64,000 bases of DNA from Caenorhabditis remanei (taxonomy: Eukaryota; Nematoda; Chromadorea; Rhabditida; Rhabditidae), in contig NC_071332.1 in NCBI RefSeq assembly GCF_010183535.1, forward strand, positions 7,254,001 to 7,318,000. Reading direction: 5' to 3'. The translations under genes were made by a program, and so were the position numbers. Below are positions 1 to 13,119 of the stretch, piece by piece; the stretch's first letter is position 1; the number at the start of each line of letters is the position of its first letter. The notes below the pieces were generated by a model, which saw only the letters and a list, made by a program, of their open reading frames with translations, was not told the DNA's origin and ran no database searches.

Positions 1-3000
1 AATGTGAACTTTCGTCGCGTCACTTTGCGTCCATCCGTACTTCCAGATGCCAAATTCACAGGAACGTCTATGGAGTCCTGGTCTTGAAGCACATTTTGAA
101 GGAGCACGAATATTGGTGAATCATTGCATAGGCACATTGAAAGGATTCCATCATTTGATAATGGCTTCGCCGATCTGAAATTTGTTCAAATTATTCCTAG
201 GAACCTGCTAAAACCAACAAATTTGTTTATAACCCGTTAACAATCAATCAAATGATAAGATAACACTGATGTTTCGAATCCAGAAAGCGAATGGATTCGC
301 AAAATGATATAGGTGATGATCATTTTCTCTTTTCACCGCAGGCGCGCGCACGAAGCGCATCGAACTAGGCCAACAACCTAGTTTCTTTGCCTCCTGTTTC
401 TCTCTCGGATCATCAAATCTCGAATCTCCTTTCCGAATTTTACGTTTGATATTCCAAATTCTTAACAGTTTCGCCTGAAATGAAACATCGAGAGGCTTTG
501 GCTCTCGTGGCCTTTGGTCTCTTGGCAGTTTCTATCAGTGAAGCTGGTAATGTATTAGTATGTAGAGATATCAAAGACTGTAATACTTGTGCTGACAGTT
601 ATATTCATATTCTTGGCTTCAAAGAAGACTGCAGATGGTGCCTAGAAACAAATACATGTGGTGGACCTATTTCATGTCCTATGGGAAAACCAGTTATCCA
701 GAAAGACCCATTCAAGTGTCCAACTCCAGTAAGTTTTTGCCTCAATCAATATGATTCAACATTTCTTAATTTTTAGTATAAGCCAACAGCTGGTAAACGG
801 TATACCGATGCATTGGGAAGATCTCTATTCGCAATCTCCACTGCAGTTCGAGACCGTAACGTGTCTGAATGTCTCCGAAGTGTTCGACCTGATATTACTT
901 TCTCCCGAACTTATGAAGTCGAGTGCGATGGATCTGGTAACTTGTGCAAGGGAATTATTGCAAAGAGTGAAGAAGCGAAGGCACTTTATGTAGCATACAA
1001 GGGAAGTACCGCTGGAAAGCAAGTATTCGCTGAGATGCTCCATGGATTGACCGCACAACTTGGTGCCTGGGAGAAGTTTGAGTCACAGGATGCTGGAGTT
1101 ATCAACTATTTCCATACCGCTTTCTATCGTCTCTTCATTGACAGTGGAATGGAAGATGATCTTATGGATTTGATGAAGAAACACAAGAATTATAGAATTT
1201 GGGTGAGTTTTTTTCTTCTTGCGGACTGTCTCAATTAATGATTTCAGTTGACTGGACACTCTCTCGGAGGATCTCTAGCCTCCATGACCGCCCTCCATCT
1301 CGTCAAAAAGAAGGCTGTCGACAAGAACCGTGTACGACTGATCACTTTCGGAGAGCCACGTACCGGAAACATCGCATACGCCAAGGAGATCGAAGAGAAT
1401 GTACCGTTCAGATATAGAGTTATCAAACGTGGAGATCCAGTACCAAATATGCCTGCTCCACTCAATCCAGCTGTTCTAACAGCAGCTCAGTACAACCGAC
1501 AGGCGATGCATTATCGATATTTGGTTCATTATGATAACAATATGGCGAAGGGAGATGGATTCAATGTCTGCTCAGTGGCAGATGACCTTGGTTGCCGGAA
1601 CACAGCACTCAGCAACTTGGCTGACCACACTAGCTATTTCCAAATCGATCAGGATGATTTCATTAGAAATCATTGCCCACGGCATGAGCTTATTTAGTTT
1701 TTCGTATAATTATTAATAATTTTGATAATAATAAAAACAAAACCTACCTCAAGTTAATCGTTTGAACCCATTCGGCAAGTGTCACATTGAAAACGTCGAC
1801 TTCATTTTCAGAGAAAACACACAAGTAGGGCTCATGATATGCGAAATATTTGGCTTGTGTTGGGAACATCACTTCTGGTAGACGAGATCGACGGCCCATT
1901 TCGTTGACATACAGACCAATCATATTGAAAACAAGCAAGTATTCATCCGGTGATCCGGGGACGTTTACGATAAGTTTAGCCTCGTATTGAGTTTGTTGGT
2001 TCAGGAATTGCAGCGAGGTATCTTCCATGTTGACTAATGCTGAAATTTCTAGTTTAGATTTAGAGAGAATCATGGTAATACTTACAAATATGTTGAAGAA
2101 CAACGCCGCTTGCATCTCCACCACCAATCGGGGAGGCATCAACTCCGACAAGTGACCATGAACGGAAGCTGTGTGGGAAACCGACGTAGAGACGGCCATT
2201 GAAGATTGCAATGGATTGTGGAGTTCCTGGCATAGCAAGATCCTGAAAAACAATTGTTTTTAAACTAAACTCAAATCAATTAATCTTTTTACCTTCCACT
2301 TTTTATGCCTTTTCTCAGATCGATCTATCTGGAATATTGTGACACTCTTCTTGAAAGCAACGGCAAAGAGTCCGGATCGACCTGGAGTGTTTGTGCCGAC
2401 AGCCATCAGATGGCATCCTTTCGTATCATTCACTTTAATCCACTTCAAATCTCTTCCATCTAATGCTGCACTTGGAACTAATCGAACATGACGGTCTTTA
2501 GCTGGTCCAACAATCATCATGAGCAATTGTTCTCCTTCGTCGTATTCGACAGTTTCCACACATCGCTGCTTGTTCTCCTTCTCACCACCGACTGGAATCA
2601 ACACTTGTCGATTGATTTCAACGCAGTAGAGTCCATGATCAGAAAATCCTATCACAATTTTCGATCGATCGATTATTGCACAACACTGTGCTACTCGAAT
2701 AGATGGGAGAGTTGTCACATCAAACACTTCTTTCACTAGGAATGCTTTGCGGTCCGCCAGTTTTGATCTTCTGAGCAACGTCTTCAATTCACTCAAGGCA
2801 ACAACCCACTTCCGTTTTTCTTCTTCCGTCTCAGCCATGAACAGAGTATAGAATTTCGACGATGACGAGTATTCCGATGACGAGTTCATGATTTGGGTAG
2901 TGGTTACTCGGAAGATCTTTGGAACATCTCCTTTCTGCGCATGAATTACATCGGCTTCACTGACTCCACACACTGTGAAATCTGGATCACGCATATCGAG

Positions 3001-6000
3001 TACCAATCGAATCTCATTCTTCACGTCTTGCATTTTATTCTGTTTATCAACAGTACAGTCGTAGAGATAGAGTTTGAAGTCACACACAACTACATATGCG
3101 GTTTGCCATCCTTTTCGCACACCACCAGTCCTCGGTGTCTTCACAAGTCCTTCATAAGCAGTTCCAACTCCACGAGTTGGATCTATTCCCAGTGGTCGAC
3201 GTTCTTCTTCTGGTACCGGACATGATTGAGATACTCGTTCAGCACATGACACGTGGCAGGCGTAATGACAGCTTTGGCAGAAGAGACCTTGACGATCGAG
3301 TCCGATGAGGATTGATGTACAGTGCCCGCATTTCGTTGGAGTTTTGATTTTCATCCTTTCGAAATTATGACCTCTTTCCATTGCTGATACGGAGACTGGA
3401 GAGAAGATGCCACTACCAGTTTTGATTGGTTTCTGTTTATATCTCAAATCATCAACCCGTTTCGGCGCTTGATGGTCATGGAGAAGAATCGCATTTTCGT
3501 AAGATGGAGTAGATTGTCTTGAGATCATTTCTTGTCGCATTAAAGATGAATTCGACATCTCGTAGTCGTTTGTCATACTAATCATCAAATCGCCACGACC
3601 TACAGTAGAAGAGAAAGCGCTGTCTGTTGAATTATCGATATGTTTCTGTTGTTTGAGCATAGATACTTCTCTCATCAACGAAGCCATTCGTTTTTCAGTA
3701 TCATCCAACCGAGCGGTGGCAGTGAGGTATTGTTCTTGGGTGTTTTTGAGCTCAGACTTCAGCTTCAACTTGGCATCAATTTCGGCTTGAAGTTGACGTT
3801 GCAAGTCTAATCCGTCCTTTCTCGCAACATTATTCATCCTTCGCGATCCCCATCCAGATGGAGTATTTTGGATGTAATTCGAAGTTGTTAATGGCGAATT
3901 GTTCTTCAATGACTCGACTTCTCCGGTAATCTTTCTTGTCAAATTCTCCATCTCCTCACGTGTTGCCTTCTCCTCATTCACCCAGTTGAACAGTTCCAAA
4001 AGTTGTTGCTCTGTGAGGGCACCACGTGGAAGAGCAGCCATTTGCTGCGAGAGCTTCTCGATTTCATCGCGAAGTCCACGATTCTCGACGTTCATTTGTT
4101 CAACGTTATCCTGAAGCATCTTCTGTGCTCGTTCGTAATGAGCCTCCAATTGCTTCATTTCTTGCTCCGATTGAGCCGTATGGGATGCACGCTCTTCTTC
4201 CATTCTCTGCTTCAGCTTCTTGATTTCTGCCTCTTTTTCTTCGTTGGCCGATTGTAACGTGGCAATGTTCTTCTTGGCGGCAACGACTTCTTCCGAGAGT
4301 TGATCGTCGGGTTGAGCGGATTTACGAGCCTCGCTGGTGACTTCTTCTTGCTCTGAAAATAGATAATATTAACTAGGAAACAGAGAAGAATTGAAGGGGA
4401 AGCTGAGAGATTTGCTAGGAAAACAATGATAAAGCTTCGAAAAACCGTTCAAAATATGACTCATAGCTCTGATTGAAATTGAAAAACCAAAACATTACAT
4501 ATTTCATCACATGATATGCTTGTGGTGTTTCCAGAAGATTTTTTTATTTGATACAGCATCGAACTGGAGAAACATGATTCAACCTAGTTTTTCAAACATT
4601 ATAATTTTAAGAAGCTTCTTTTTATATTAATTATAGAAGTCTAAAATTATCTCAGCATTTTTTTCTGGGAAAAATAGTCACTACTCAATAAATTATATTT
4701 GCTAGTGATACGAATGAAGGGCGGTCAAGTACACATCCCCATTCTGTGCATAATAATTGAATGAGAATAATTAGAACGTTTCGACATTTTTTCATTTTCG
4801 TTTTGAACAAGAGTGATTTGTGTAAGGATATGATATGTAACGATATTCTTCTGTCTTTAGGTTATTGATAACATACCATTTTTTCTTTCTTTTTATATTT
4901 CGATTGATTTGGGTGACTCCAGAGTTAGAAAAGTTGACAAACTCACTCTTAATCAATACAATCTTCTCAGCTTCCACAGTTTTCAGTTTCTCTTCCAGCT
5001 CCGCAGCCTGCTTCTTTGCCTTCTCAGACTCTTCATGTAATCGTTTCACCGTATCTTTCTCACTTAGCAAGGCATCTCCAACATCAGTCAACTCTGCTTG
5101 CATATCATCTCTTTGTTGTACAACTGTCGCTTTCTCAACCAAAACTTGATCCAAATGATCGTTGATATTATCCAACTCTCTCTGGATTTCGCTTTTCTCC
5201 ATAACCAACTGTTTGTTTCGTTCTTTCATTTCTTTCAATTTCTTCTCACTTTCCACAACGATTTCATCTTTTGGCTTCTGTTGTTGTTGAGCGACAGCTT
5301 CATCTTCCAGTCGTTTATTCAAAATCTGTATTTCATCTTTCAGTTGAGCTATCGTTGCTTCATAGTTTCGGTCCTCGTCAGTCCTTGGATTTTCTGCAAC
5401 GTGTTGTGCAATAATTATCTGAGCTTCTTTCAGTTTTTGAACCAATTCAGCCTTCTCATTCTCAAGTTCAACCATAAATCCATCGACACTTTTCTCCATT
5501 AACTCAGCATCTCCTTGACACCTCTGGGCGATTGCTCGTATTTCATCTGTTAATGAGCGAGCATCTGACAGTAAACTGCCATGTGTGTACGAGAAACCAA
5601 CAAAGGGGAGATGGTTTCCAGTGAATGCGGCTAGTACTCGAGGTGGTTGAGTTTCCTGAAACTTTTATAACGTTAAAATTATTTTTGAATTCAGAAAACT
5701 CACGCATGGAGTGAAATCGTCTTCGCAAACATCGACATCGAAATTCGAAGTATCTTCCGGACTCGAAACTTCTGGTTTATATGGAGGACTTGAATCTCGA
5801 ATCGTGTTCCAATCAATTCCTTCGAAAAATGGATGAGACTGGAAGTCACTCAAACCATTTCGTCCGAATCGTACATCACTTGAACAGATGAGTTGTCGTA
5901 TCAGATCTTTGGCTTCCTCTGATACAATCCAATCGATTTCATCATCAGGGAAATCAAGCATGTCTTGATGACTCATAATTTTTCCGTAAGTGTCTACCAG

Positions 6001-7278
6001 TCGTTCCGAATAGAATGGTGTTGTGCCGTAGAGCATTTCATACCTAAGAAAGATTTGAATTTTCACTTTTATCAGTTTTTGAAACACTTACATGCAAATA
6101 CCAAGTGACCACCAATCACACTCTTTTCCATATCGGCCTCGACCATCTTCCATGGCTCTTAAAATTTCGGGTGAAATGTAATCAGGGGTTCCAACCGCTA
6201 CGTTCGACGCTACTGAACCATCGGGAAGTATCCGTAGACAACTTCCAAAATCGGCTAGTCGAATGTGTCCTTGCATATCGAGAAGTACGTTGTCAGGCTT
6301 TACATCTCGATGTACATAGCCTAGCCGATGAAGGGAATCGATAGCTAGCACCATTTCAGCAATATAGAATTTCGCCATTGATTCGGGTATGTGATCGACG
6401 AATTTTGAGAGAAGTGTGAGCATGTCACCACCAATGTAGTAGTCCATCACGAAGTACTGAAAATATTAAGCAATTAATATTTAATATATATATTTTATTT
6501 ATTTATTTTATTTGCGAACAATTTTTAAAAAAGTAAAAAATAATCACCAAATTCTTCTCATCTTGAAATGCATAATGCAAATTCGTGATCCACCTTCGAT
6601 CTCCATACACTAAAACATCGCGTTCTTCTCGAAAACAAGCAGTTTCTGCTCTTTTCACCATTTCCCACTTGTTCAGAATTTTCATCGCGTAAATTTCACC
6701 GACTCCGCGCATTCTGACAACGGCTACTTCTCCGAAAGCTCCTTTTCCGATCACTTTGAGAACTTCGAAGTCTTCTCGATTTAGCCGAAGCTTCTTAGCT
6801 TTGCCGATAACTGATTTTACTGAAAAAATGAATATTAAACATTCGAATTGGATTGTAAAATTTATTATGTCTGAAGAACAAACCAAAAATGCATTAAATC
6901 TTGTAAAAATTAGAATTTTAACTGTCTTCAGATTCTTGCTATTTTTAGAACTTTTTGGTATTTCTATTTGAAAGTTTATGAAAATCTTGGGTTTTGGATT
7001 ATTTTTTACAAATTTAAATTCAAAAAACGAACCTGATTCTACGAACTCTGCAATACATTTTTCCTTCCTTAACGTGCTGTTGCAACATTCGTCGTATAAG
7101 CAGATAAGGGAATCTGAAAGATGTTCGAATCGATTTTCCGTAAAATTTATTCAAGCGACTTACCAATAAGTGTCTCGAATGAAAGTGCTTCAGGCCTCTT
7201 GCTGGGACCATCCATATAAATTCCTTCCAGGTCTTTCAGCCGAACCGGCGCCGAATCATCGGGCGGTGGTTCTGCCAT
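1..7278 (-). CDS. mrck-1: MRCK-1, myotonic dystrophy kinase-related Cdc42-binding kinase (3' end missing)
   Basis: Serine/threonine kinase acting downstream of CDC-42/Rho to phosphorylate myosin regulators in actomyosin contractility. Exons (complement): 7164-7278, 7033-7113, 6548-6819, 6092-6456, 5704-6043, 4947-5655, 2293-4352, 2086-2242, 1748-2039 and 1-174, phases all consistent, giving 1521 residues before the window ends. Order of domains: N-terminal dimerisation region; kinase with G-loop GKGAFGEV (~90-97), AMK (K112), HRD (205-207) and DFG (225-227); AGC C-tail; coiled coil (~400-880); cysteine-rich C1 (~955-1005, KCGHC..CQSC); PH (~1020-1155); CNH (~1170-1480). The exon at 1-174 continues the CNH in frame ([11 protein letters not shown]) and ends at a basic KVTRRKFT stretch; a CRIB motif is expected beyond the window. 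The start ATG lies 2 nt after a CTTCAG acceptor at 7281-7286, which suggests trans-splicing. The intron 175-1747 contains an antisense lipase gene. Confidence 0.96.
253..263 (+). promoter_or_regulatory. Paired GATA-factor sites upstream of the nested lipase
   Basis: TGATAAGATAA holds two overlapping GATA motifs about 220 bp before the lipase start codon. TGATAA is the site bound by the intestinal GATA factors ELT-2/ELT-7 in C. elegans. Intestinal expression of a secreted lipase would fit, but that is inference. The rest of 175-479 shows no coding potential. Confidence 0.45.
480..1697 (+). CDS. Secreted class 3 (fungal-type) lipase, nested in mrck-1 intron
   Basis: Predicted secreted triacylglycerol lipase, 374 aa. 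Exons 480-728, 777-1202 and 1248-1697, all joined in phase 0. An N-terminal signal peptide ([20 protein letters not shown]) is followed by a Cys-rich segment of about 60 residues (CNTC, CRWC) resembling a PSI-type module, then the Lipase_3 fold. The nucleophile elbow is GHSLGG (Ser ~230). The acid is probably Asp in RGDPVPNMP (~287) and the His lies in ADHTSYF (~351), so the triad is complete. An AATAAA-type tail at ~1728-1736 ends the gene just before the mrck-1 donor. The whole gene lies inside mrck-1 intron 175-1747 on the opposite strand. Nematode genomes carry many paralogues of this family; I assign no symbol. Confidence 0.93.
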
Positions 7279-10200
7279 TTCTGAAGCGTAGAAGAATAAT
7301 GAATGAAATATTTTTATTGAAAGAGTTTTCAATAAATAGACGAAGCACGGTTTTTGTTTTGAGAGCATTGTGACGAAATGCGAACAAAACGAAAACAATG
7401 ATAACGAAAAATAATAAAGCAATTGAAGACGAATGTGATGGTATACCAAGAATGGAAATATGTTTTGATAAGAAATTCAAAACAGTTTACAAAACTATTT
7501 TTTTGAAATGGAATAAGGTTAAAAGTGCACTTGAACGGATAGTTGGGAAAAAAAAGAAAAAAGATGAGAAAAGGGGGGCAAGTTGTGGGAAAATTACACT
7601 ATTTTTCGTCTCTATCCCTCGGTTTCTCCGCTTTGTCCATCCGGACGGACAGCGGCGAAGATCGGTTGATTTGATTAGCTTACGCGTTTCACGTGACACT
7701 ACGAGTGCGCAAACCGTTCGCAAGGCGTGTTCTCCGTGCGTCCGTTTCGGAGGACTTTGAGGAGGCCAGATGTCACATTGACCCAATGGGAAAGGCTTCG
7801 AAGAGAAGGTTTTATTACGCATCTAGTACAAACTTGTGAGTGAAAGCTGGAGGAGGAGGAGTAGGGGATAAGTCATAAAAAACGTGAGGGAGCGGCGGAA
7901 AAAACAACAACTAATTGTGATAAGAGGTAGCGGAGAAGTCAGAGTTCAATCGTATTTTTAGATAATTTTTTTTCGGAATTTTCTTATTTTTAGTGAAGGC
8001 AGGGAACTAAAGAAAGATATAACAAGATCTTCTCTTACGCAGGTAAAATCCAGAAAAAAAACAGCAAAGTAAATAAATCACACTTGAAATAATGGGATTC
8101 AGTTCTACAAGTACTGTAGTCTCAAGTTGAAAAAGCTTTTAAAAAACAAGATTGTCTCTTGAAATGTTGGCATCTATTGCCTATTAATCAATGAACTTCC
8201 ATTTTTCTGGTTTTCGGAATTCAAGAATCACTCATTCGCCTTTTCCATATTTAGAAAAGCCCAAATTAGTAGCGACAAAAGCAAGCAACATAAGTCTACC
8301 TAAACCCATTGTCAGCGTGGAGCGAGGAGGAGTTCGCAGCCAACTACTAAAGTATTTATGTTTACACAAATCGGAACCAATATACATTTCGATGTCGTCG
8401 TTCTCCTCTTCTTCTTCTTCTTCCCCTTTTTCCACCATCGTCATCGTCGTCACCCCACTCGGTTTTCGGATGGCTTTGGGTGTGAGGAATGGGCAGTGAA
8501 CGAAGGAAAAAAAAGAAGATGGAGAAAGACTTTTTGGGACGGAAAAAGGGAAAAGTTGAAATCGAATCCGGGAGAATGGACTCGTAAATTTGGGATGATA
8601 ACTTTGAAAGATTTTCGTTTTCTTTTTAAAGATAGAATTTTTCTTTAGAAAAAATTAATTTCGAGGAAGATTTCTAGAGAATTTCTTACTGTCATATTAA
8701 TGAAGCAACCACCATCATCAGGGATTCTGTCATTAAGAATATTGCGAAATGTTTGAAACAAGGGATGACTCAAAAGCTGGCAGCTCACAACAATAACTCT
8801 TGGGTCCTCATTTCATTAGTTTCAACATTTTTTCCAAAGAAAATTTCCAACTAAAAAACTGCAACTGTTTCAGAAATAGAATCGAAGAAATAGAAAAAAG
8901 CTGTCAAAGAGCAGTAATTCCCTATTTCTAGTTTTGAAAAGTAAATAGTGATTAGTGAGAAGTATAGGGGAGCAGAAGATCAACGCATGTAATCATCAAA
9001 CATTAGTTTGAACTGATTCGATGCAGTTTGGAGATAAAAATACAGTTCAGAAAAAAAACAGCTTTGGAGGAAAAGTTTCAATTTTGTGAGAGCCGAAAGC
9101 TTATGCTCAAGACAAAAGAGATAACACACATGCCGCAAAAATCATATTCAGGAAGTCCTTCGTTCTGACTGGAGTCACCACTAATGTCAATAATCACTAA
9201 GCAAACTATAGTACTTACATAAGTGCGCAAATGTGCAGAGAGCATCCCTACCCAACGTCTCTTGCGCCGCAATGAGCAGTTGCTCTGGCGGAGTTGAAAC
9301 GAAAGAAGAACTGGCCACGGATCGGTCGGTTAGTAGAGGAAGAAGGGGAGAGACGCGGTGAAGTGGTTTGCCGGACGGATGAAATTGTCCAGGAAGAAGG
9401 AAGAAGCAACGATGAGAAGGAGGGGGAGGAGTGATAAATATTGCGTGGACAGATGTTCTCGATCTGTATGTATGTGCATACTTTCTGTGAGTGGACAGCC
9501 AATGAAAAAGTGTTGAAAAAGAGAGGAAGAGGAATAGAGAATGATGTGAAAAGAGGATTGAGTAACAGGATTTGCATGCTAAATCAGACTGTTTTGTTCT
9601 TTCAAATTTCGAATTGGTTGGTTATATTGTTTTTGTTGACAGACTCAGGGAAAGAAGGTGACCGTTTGGTTGAGTTATGAGGTGTGGTCATCTAGAATCT
9701 GAACTTCTGTGCAGTAGATTAGGAATACATAACGTTGAAGCAGTGCTCTAAGTTTCAGAGTCTTCCTAAACCTTTTTTAGAGACGTTTTACAGAGATTTG
9801 TCAAGAATAAATATCGTGACCCGTGAATTCAACAAATTCACAATTTTGTAGACTGAAAGATTCTGAATACCAAATCATGAGCTCAATTTGCCAAGATTTG
9901 ATTTTGGGATCTTATCGAAAGATTTCGGAGATCTAGCTCTGGGAAAATGAAAAATCCTTCATCGTGAGAACTACAGTAATCCAACGATGCGTAATTTAAA
10001 CTCATTCGGGTTACGGTAGGTACCGTAATCTGCTTCTCATTGTTAGCGCAGTCAGTTTTCCTGCATGATTCCTTTCATTGTCTCCCTAATTATCTTTGGT
10101 TTTTTCTTCTTCTACAAAAAAAGAGAAACATAAATTTCTATATTATTTATGAGTGCTCCGAAGCAACTATACAACTCTATCGGCTTCTAAAAAAAGAAAA

Positions 10201-10343
10201 AAAGAGTGATCCGCATCCCGACACAACAAAAACTCCTAGCAACATCCCAGCGAAAAAAAGAAGAAAAAAGAGGAGACCAACATTTTTTTGTGTTGCTTTT
10301 TTGTTATACTTCCCACTGACACTAACGACATAAATAGAAAAGA
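7279..10343. other. Intergenic region between mrck-1 and the VWA gene
   Basis: Three kilobases with no convincing exon on either strand. It must hold the mrck-1 promoter and any 5' exons. A GC-richer block at about 7620-7860 is the best promoter candidate. A CTTCTT simple repeat lies near 8400-8440. A short imperfect palindrome (TTACGGTAGGTACCGTAA) is at about 10011-10028, of a type common in nematode repeats. Open frames here are short, low in complexity and lack splice support. Confidence 0.6.
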
Positions 10344-13119
10344 ATGCTGACAAAATTCGATTTGTTTTATCTGTTACTTCTGTTTTGTATCAATGGAGGC
10401 ATTGTTTCTGGATGTATCTGGCCAGAGGTGGATGCCCTTTTCATTCTGGATTCCACACCTCAAGTCACCTCATTTCAACATCGTGCTGAAATTGACTTCT
10501 TGAGACAGGTAAGTAAAGATATCTCAAAAAACTAGAATAGTACAAAACTCTTGCCAACGAATAGTTGTGACAAAAAACGACACCTGAGGTGTGCATTTCA
10601 TCACAAAATATCAAATTTCTAGGTGATGTCCACAATGAAAATGAGCTCGTCGAAAGTTGCGATGGCTCAATTTACTCCATGGTCAAGCGTTGAATGGAGT
10701 TTAGCGAATGCATCATATCCAGAATCTCGGGTTCAAGAAGCACCATATTGTCCGTGTGAACAAGATAACTGTCCATCTACTAGTATCAATTCATTGACTA
10801 GATCCACTATGAATTCTGCAAATCGAAAATCAGTTCCAGATGTTATTCTAGTAATTTCAAATAGTTATCAGCCATTAGTAGAAGTTGTAAGTTATCGAAT
10901 CATTTTCTGAAATTCCAAAATCTTTTGTATTACAATTCAGCTCCCAAATGAGCCTCTCATTTCTCCAACATCCCCACTTCACGTCTTCTACATTGTAATC
11001 GGATCAAATATGCATGTCTCTCGATTCGAACCATCTGCTCACACAGTTGGTATCAAAGTGACAGATTTTGAACATCTCCCCCATTTGGTTGGACCTTTGT
11101 GCCAGAGTGTTAATGGATATATCAAAGGTTGGTAGAGTTTTTTTTTGGTTAGGTACAGTTTGTACCTTCGTACGAGATCTGATTTTCTGACTTTCTTCAA
11201 AAAGTTTAGTTTCGTAAGATTTTGAAATAAATAGCCTCCCCCGATCCCCTTATAGTGTTTGGTGTCATCCTTTTTGTGCACCGATTCCATGTGCTCTGCG
11301 AGCCCCCGGAGCCCATCTCGTTGTCATGGGTGCCCACGAGCGCAATAGTGAAAAGAGAAGCATTCCTTTTTGACCACCACCACGATACGAATTGTGTATT
11401 TGTTCTGCGTTACGTGTTTTTTTCTTTTTTTCGTCAGTCTGACCGACAGTTTTATGCATGAGTAAAATTATTGCTGATGTGTCTTGGTGGAACTTTTTGA
11501 ACTGGAATTCCACAAGTTGTCATCGTCAAAACGCTGAACAGACAGTGTTTTGGACAGTTCCATGTAAGTTATAGAGATTGTTCTTTTAGTGAGAATAAAT
11601 TAAAGGAATGAAATGTATCGGGTGGTAACTAACTTTATCTTTCAGGTACATCCACTACTCGATTCGGTCCACTTTGCTGGATCATCATCGGCGCAATCCT
11701 ATTCTTCGCTATCATTCTCGTTTCACTTCTGGCTTACGCAATCTACACTTACAACGAAGAAAGTGAGTTAATGATATCTTCTGATTTTCAGAAAGAATTA
11801 TATTCGTATTCAGATCGTCGCTTACGACACCGAATCGCCGAATCCGAACGTCTTCTCAGAAAGCAAAACGAATATTTCACTTCACAACTGCATACAGAAA
11901 TGCAGAAACAAATTGCAAACGGAGAAAAACATGCAGAAGAAATGAAAAAGCAGCAGGATATGATGCAAAATCAATTCGATCGTCAATTGGATATGGCTTA
12001 TCAGCAAGGATCGAAAATTCAGATTCTTCCTCCGTTCCTTCAGCCACCTCATCATCACGAACATCATTCAGAAAATACAGGAAAGGAAAGCAACTTGAAA
12101 ATTCTTAACTCAATGTCTTCTCAATTTTCAGGAAGAGGAAAAAATGATCGAAGAGACTCCGGTATTGCGTCACCAAGAAGTCCGAGAGATGCAGGAGTCC
12201 AAGTGACTCCGATTCCAACTCCAATTGATGACAAGAAAGATGGAAGTGAGGAAGATAATGAGTCATCTGGGACGTCTGAAAGTGTTTTCGGATCTTCGGG
12301 AAGTGATGTAACTGATAGTACTGAGGAAGATCTAGAGGAGTTGAATAGAACGACACATCTTCCGAGAGATCATCCTGCCAGAAAGCTGCCACCTATTGAT
12401 TTGATGTTCCTGGTTGACACGTCGAGCAGTATTGGAATTAATAATTTTGATATTGTGAGCTTTTTGAGCTGATAATGATATATTTAATCTCGTTATCTTC
12501 AGCAAAAGAACTTCATCTGTGAGATTCTGAAAGACGTGGATATCGCACCTGGAAGATCAAGAATCTCAATGGTCCAGTATGCTCAAGACCCAAGTGTTGT
12601 CTTTGGATTCGATCAGTATTATTCATATGAAAGTGTCCGTCGTGGTGTTATGAGACTCTCTTATACAGGAGGTGCTACGATGCTATCCAAGGCGTTGGCT
12701 TTCGCCGGCGGAATCATGTATCATGAACAGAATCTGAAGAAAACGACCAAAAGACATCAATTCCTACCCACTCCAAAACATGACAGACTTCAGGTGACTA
12801 GTGTACTTTTTCTATTTATTTTTTTCAAAGTCTAATCTTTTTTCAGGTTCTCTGTCTTGTTTCCGACGGCTATTCAGATGACAGTGCCGATAAGGAAAGC
12901 GTAAATCTTCACGATCGTCTACATGTCAAGATCTTCGCTGTTGTCACCAGATCATTCAACAAAGACAAGTTGGTACCGATTACTCGATTTGATGGAAGTG
13001 TTTTCACTGTTCATCAGAGAGAAAGTGTGGCCATTTGGTTGTGGAGACAACAGAGAATATGGGCTGAACATTATAGTGCATTCATTGAGAAGGAGAAGAA
13101 GAGAAGTGCAAGGAGATGA
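10344..13119 (+). CDS. Single-pass membrane protein with two von Willebrand factor A domains
   Basis: 683 aa. Exons 10344-10508, 10623-10886, 10941-11127, 11450-11563, 11646-11762, 11814-12454, 12503-12793, 12847-13119. A signal peptide (hydrophobic LFYLLLLFCINGGIVSG) precedes an extracellular VWA-like domain (DALFILDST, then VILVIS, FYIVIGS), which lacks a canonical DxSxS metal site. One TM helix follows (~255-280), then a basic coiled-coil region (~284-350), an acidic Ser-rich linker, and a second VWA domain (~478-660) with an intact DTSSS MIDAS, GGAT and LVSDG. The topology puts the second, canonical VWA domain in the cytoplasm. Exon 11450-11563 (114 nt) has a weak CCGACAG acceptor and can be skipped in frame. 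VWA domains bind protein ligands through the MIDAS metal; the partner here is unknown. An AATAAA lies at ~13173. Confidence 0.85.

Noticed and set aside
1744..1746. TAG as the mrck-1 stop codon
   Set aside because: It lies inside a GTAGGT donor, and the frame resumes at 174 with continuous CNH-domain sequence.
11763..11791. 29-nt intron in the VWA gene ending at TTTTCAG
   Set aside because: Too short for a nematode intron; the next acceptor (11811-11813) gives a 51-nt intron in the same frame.
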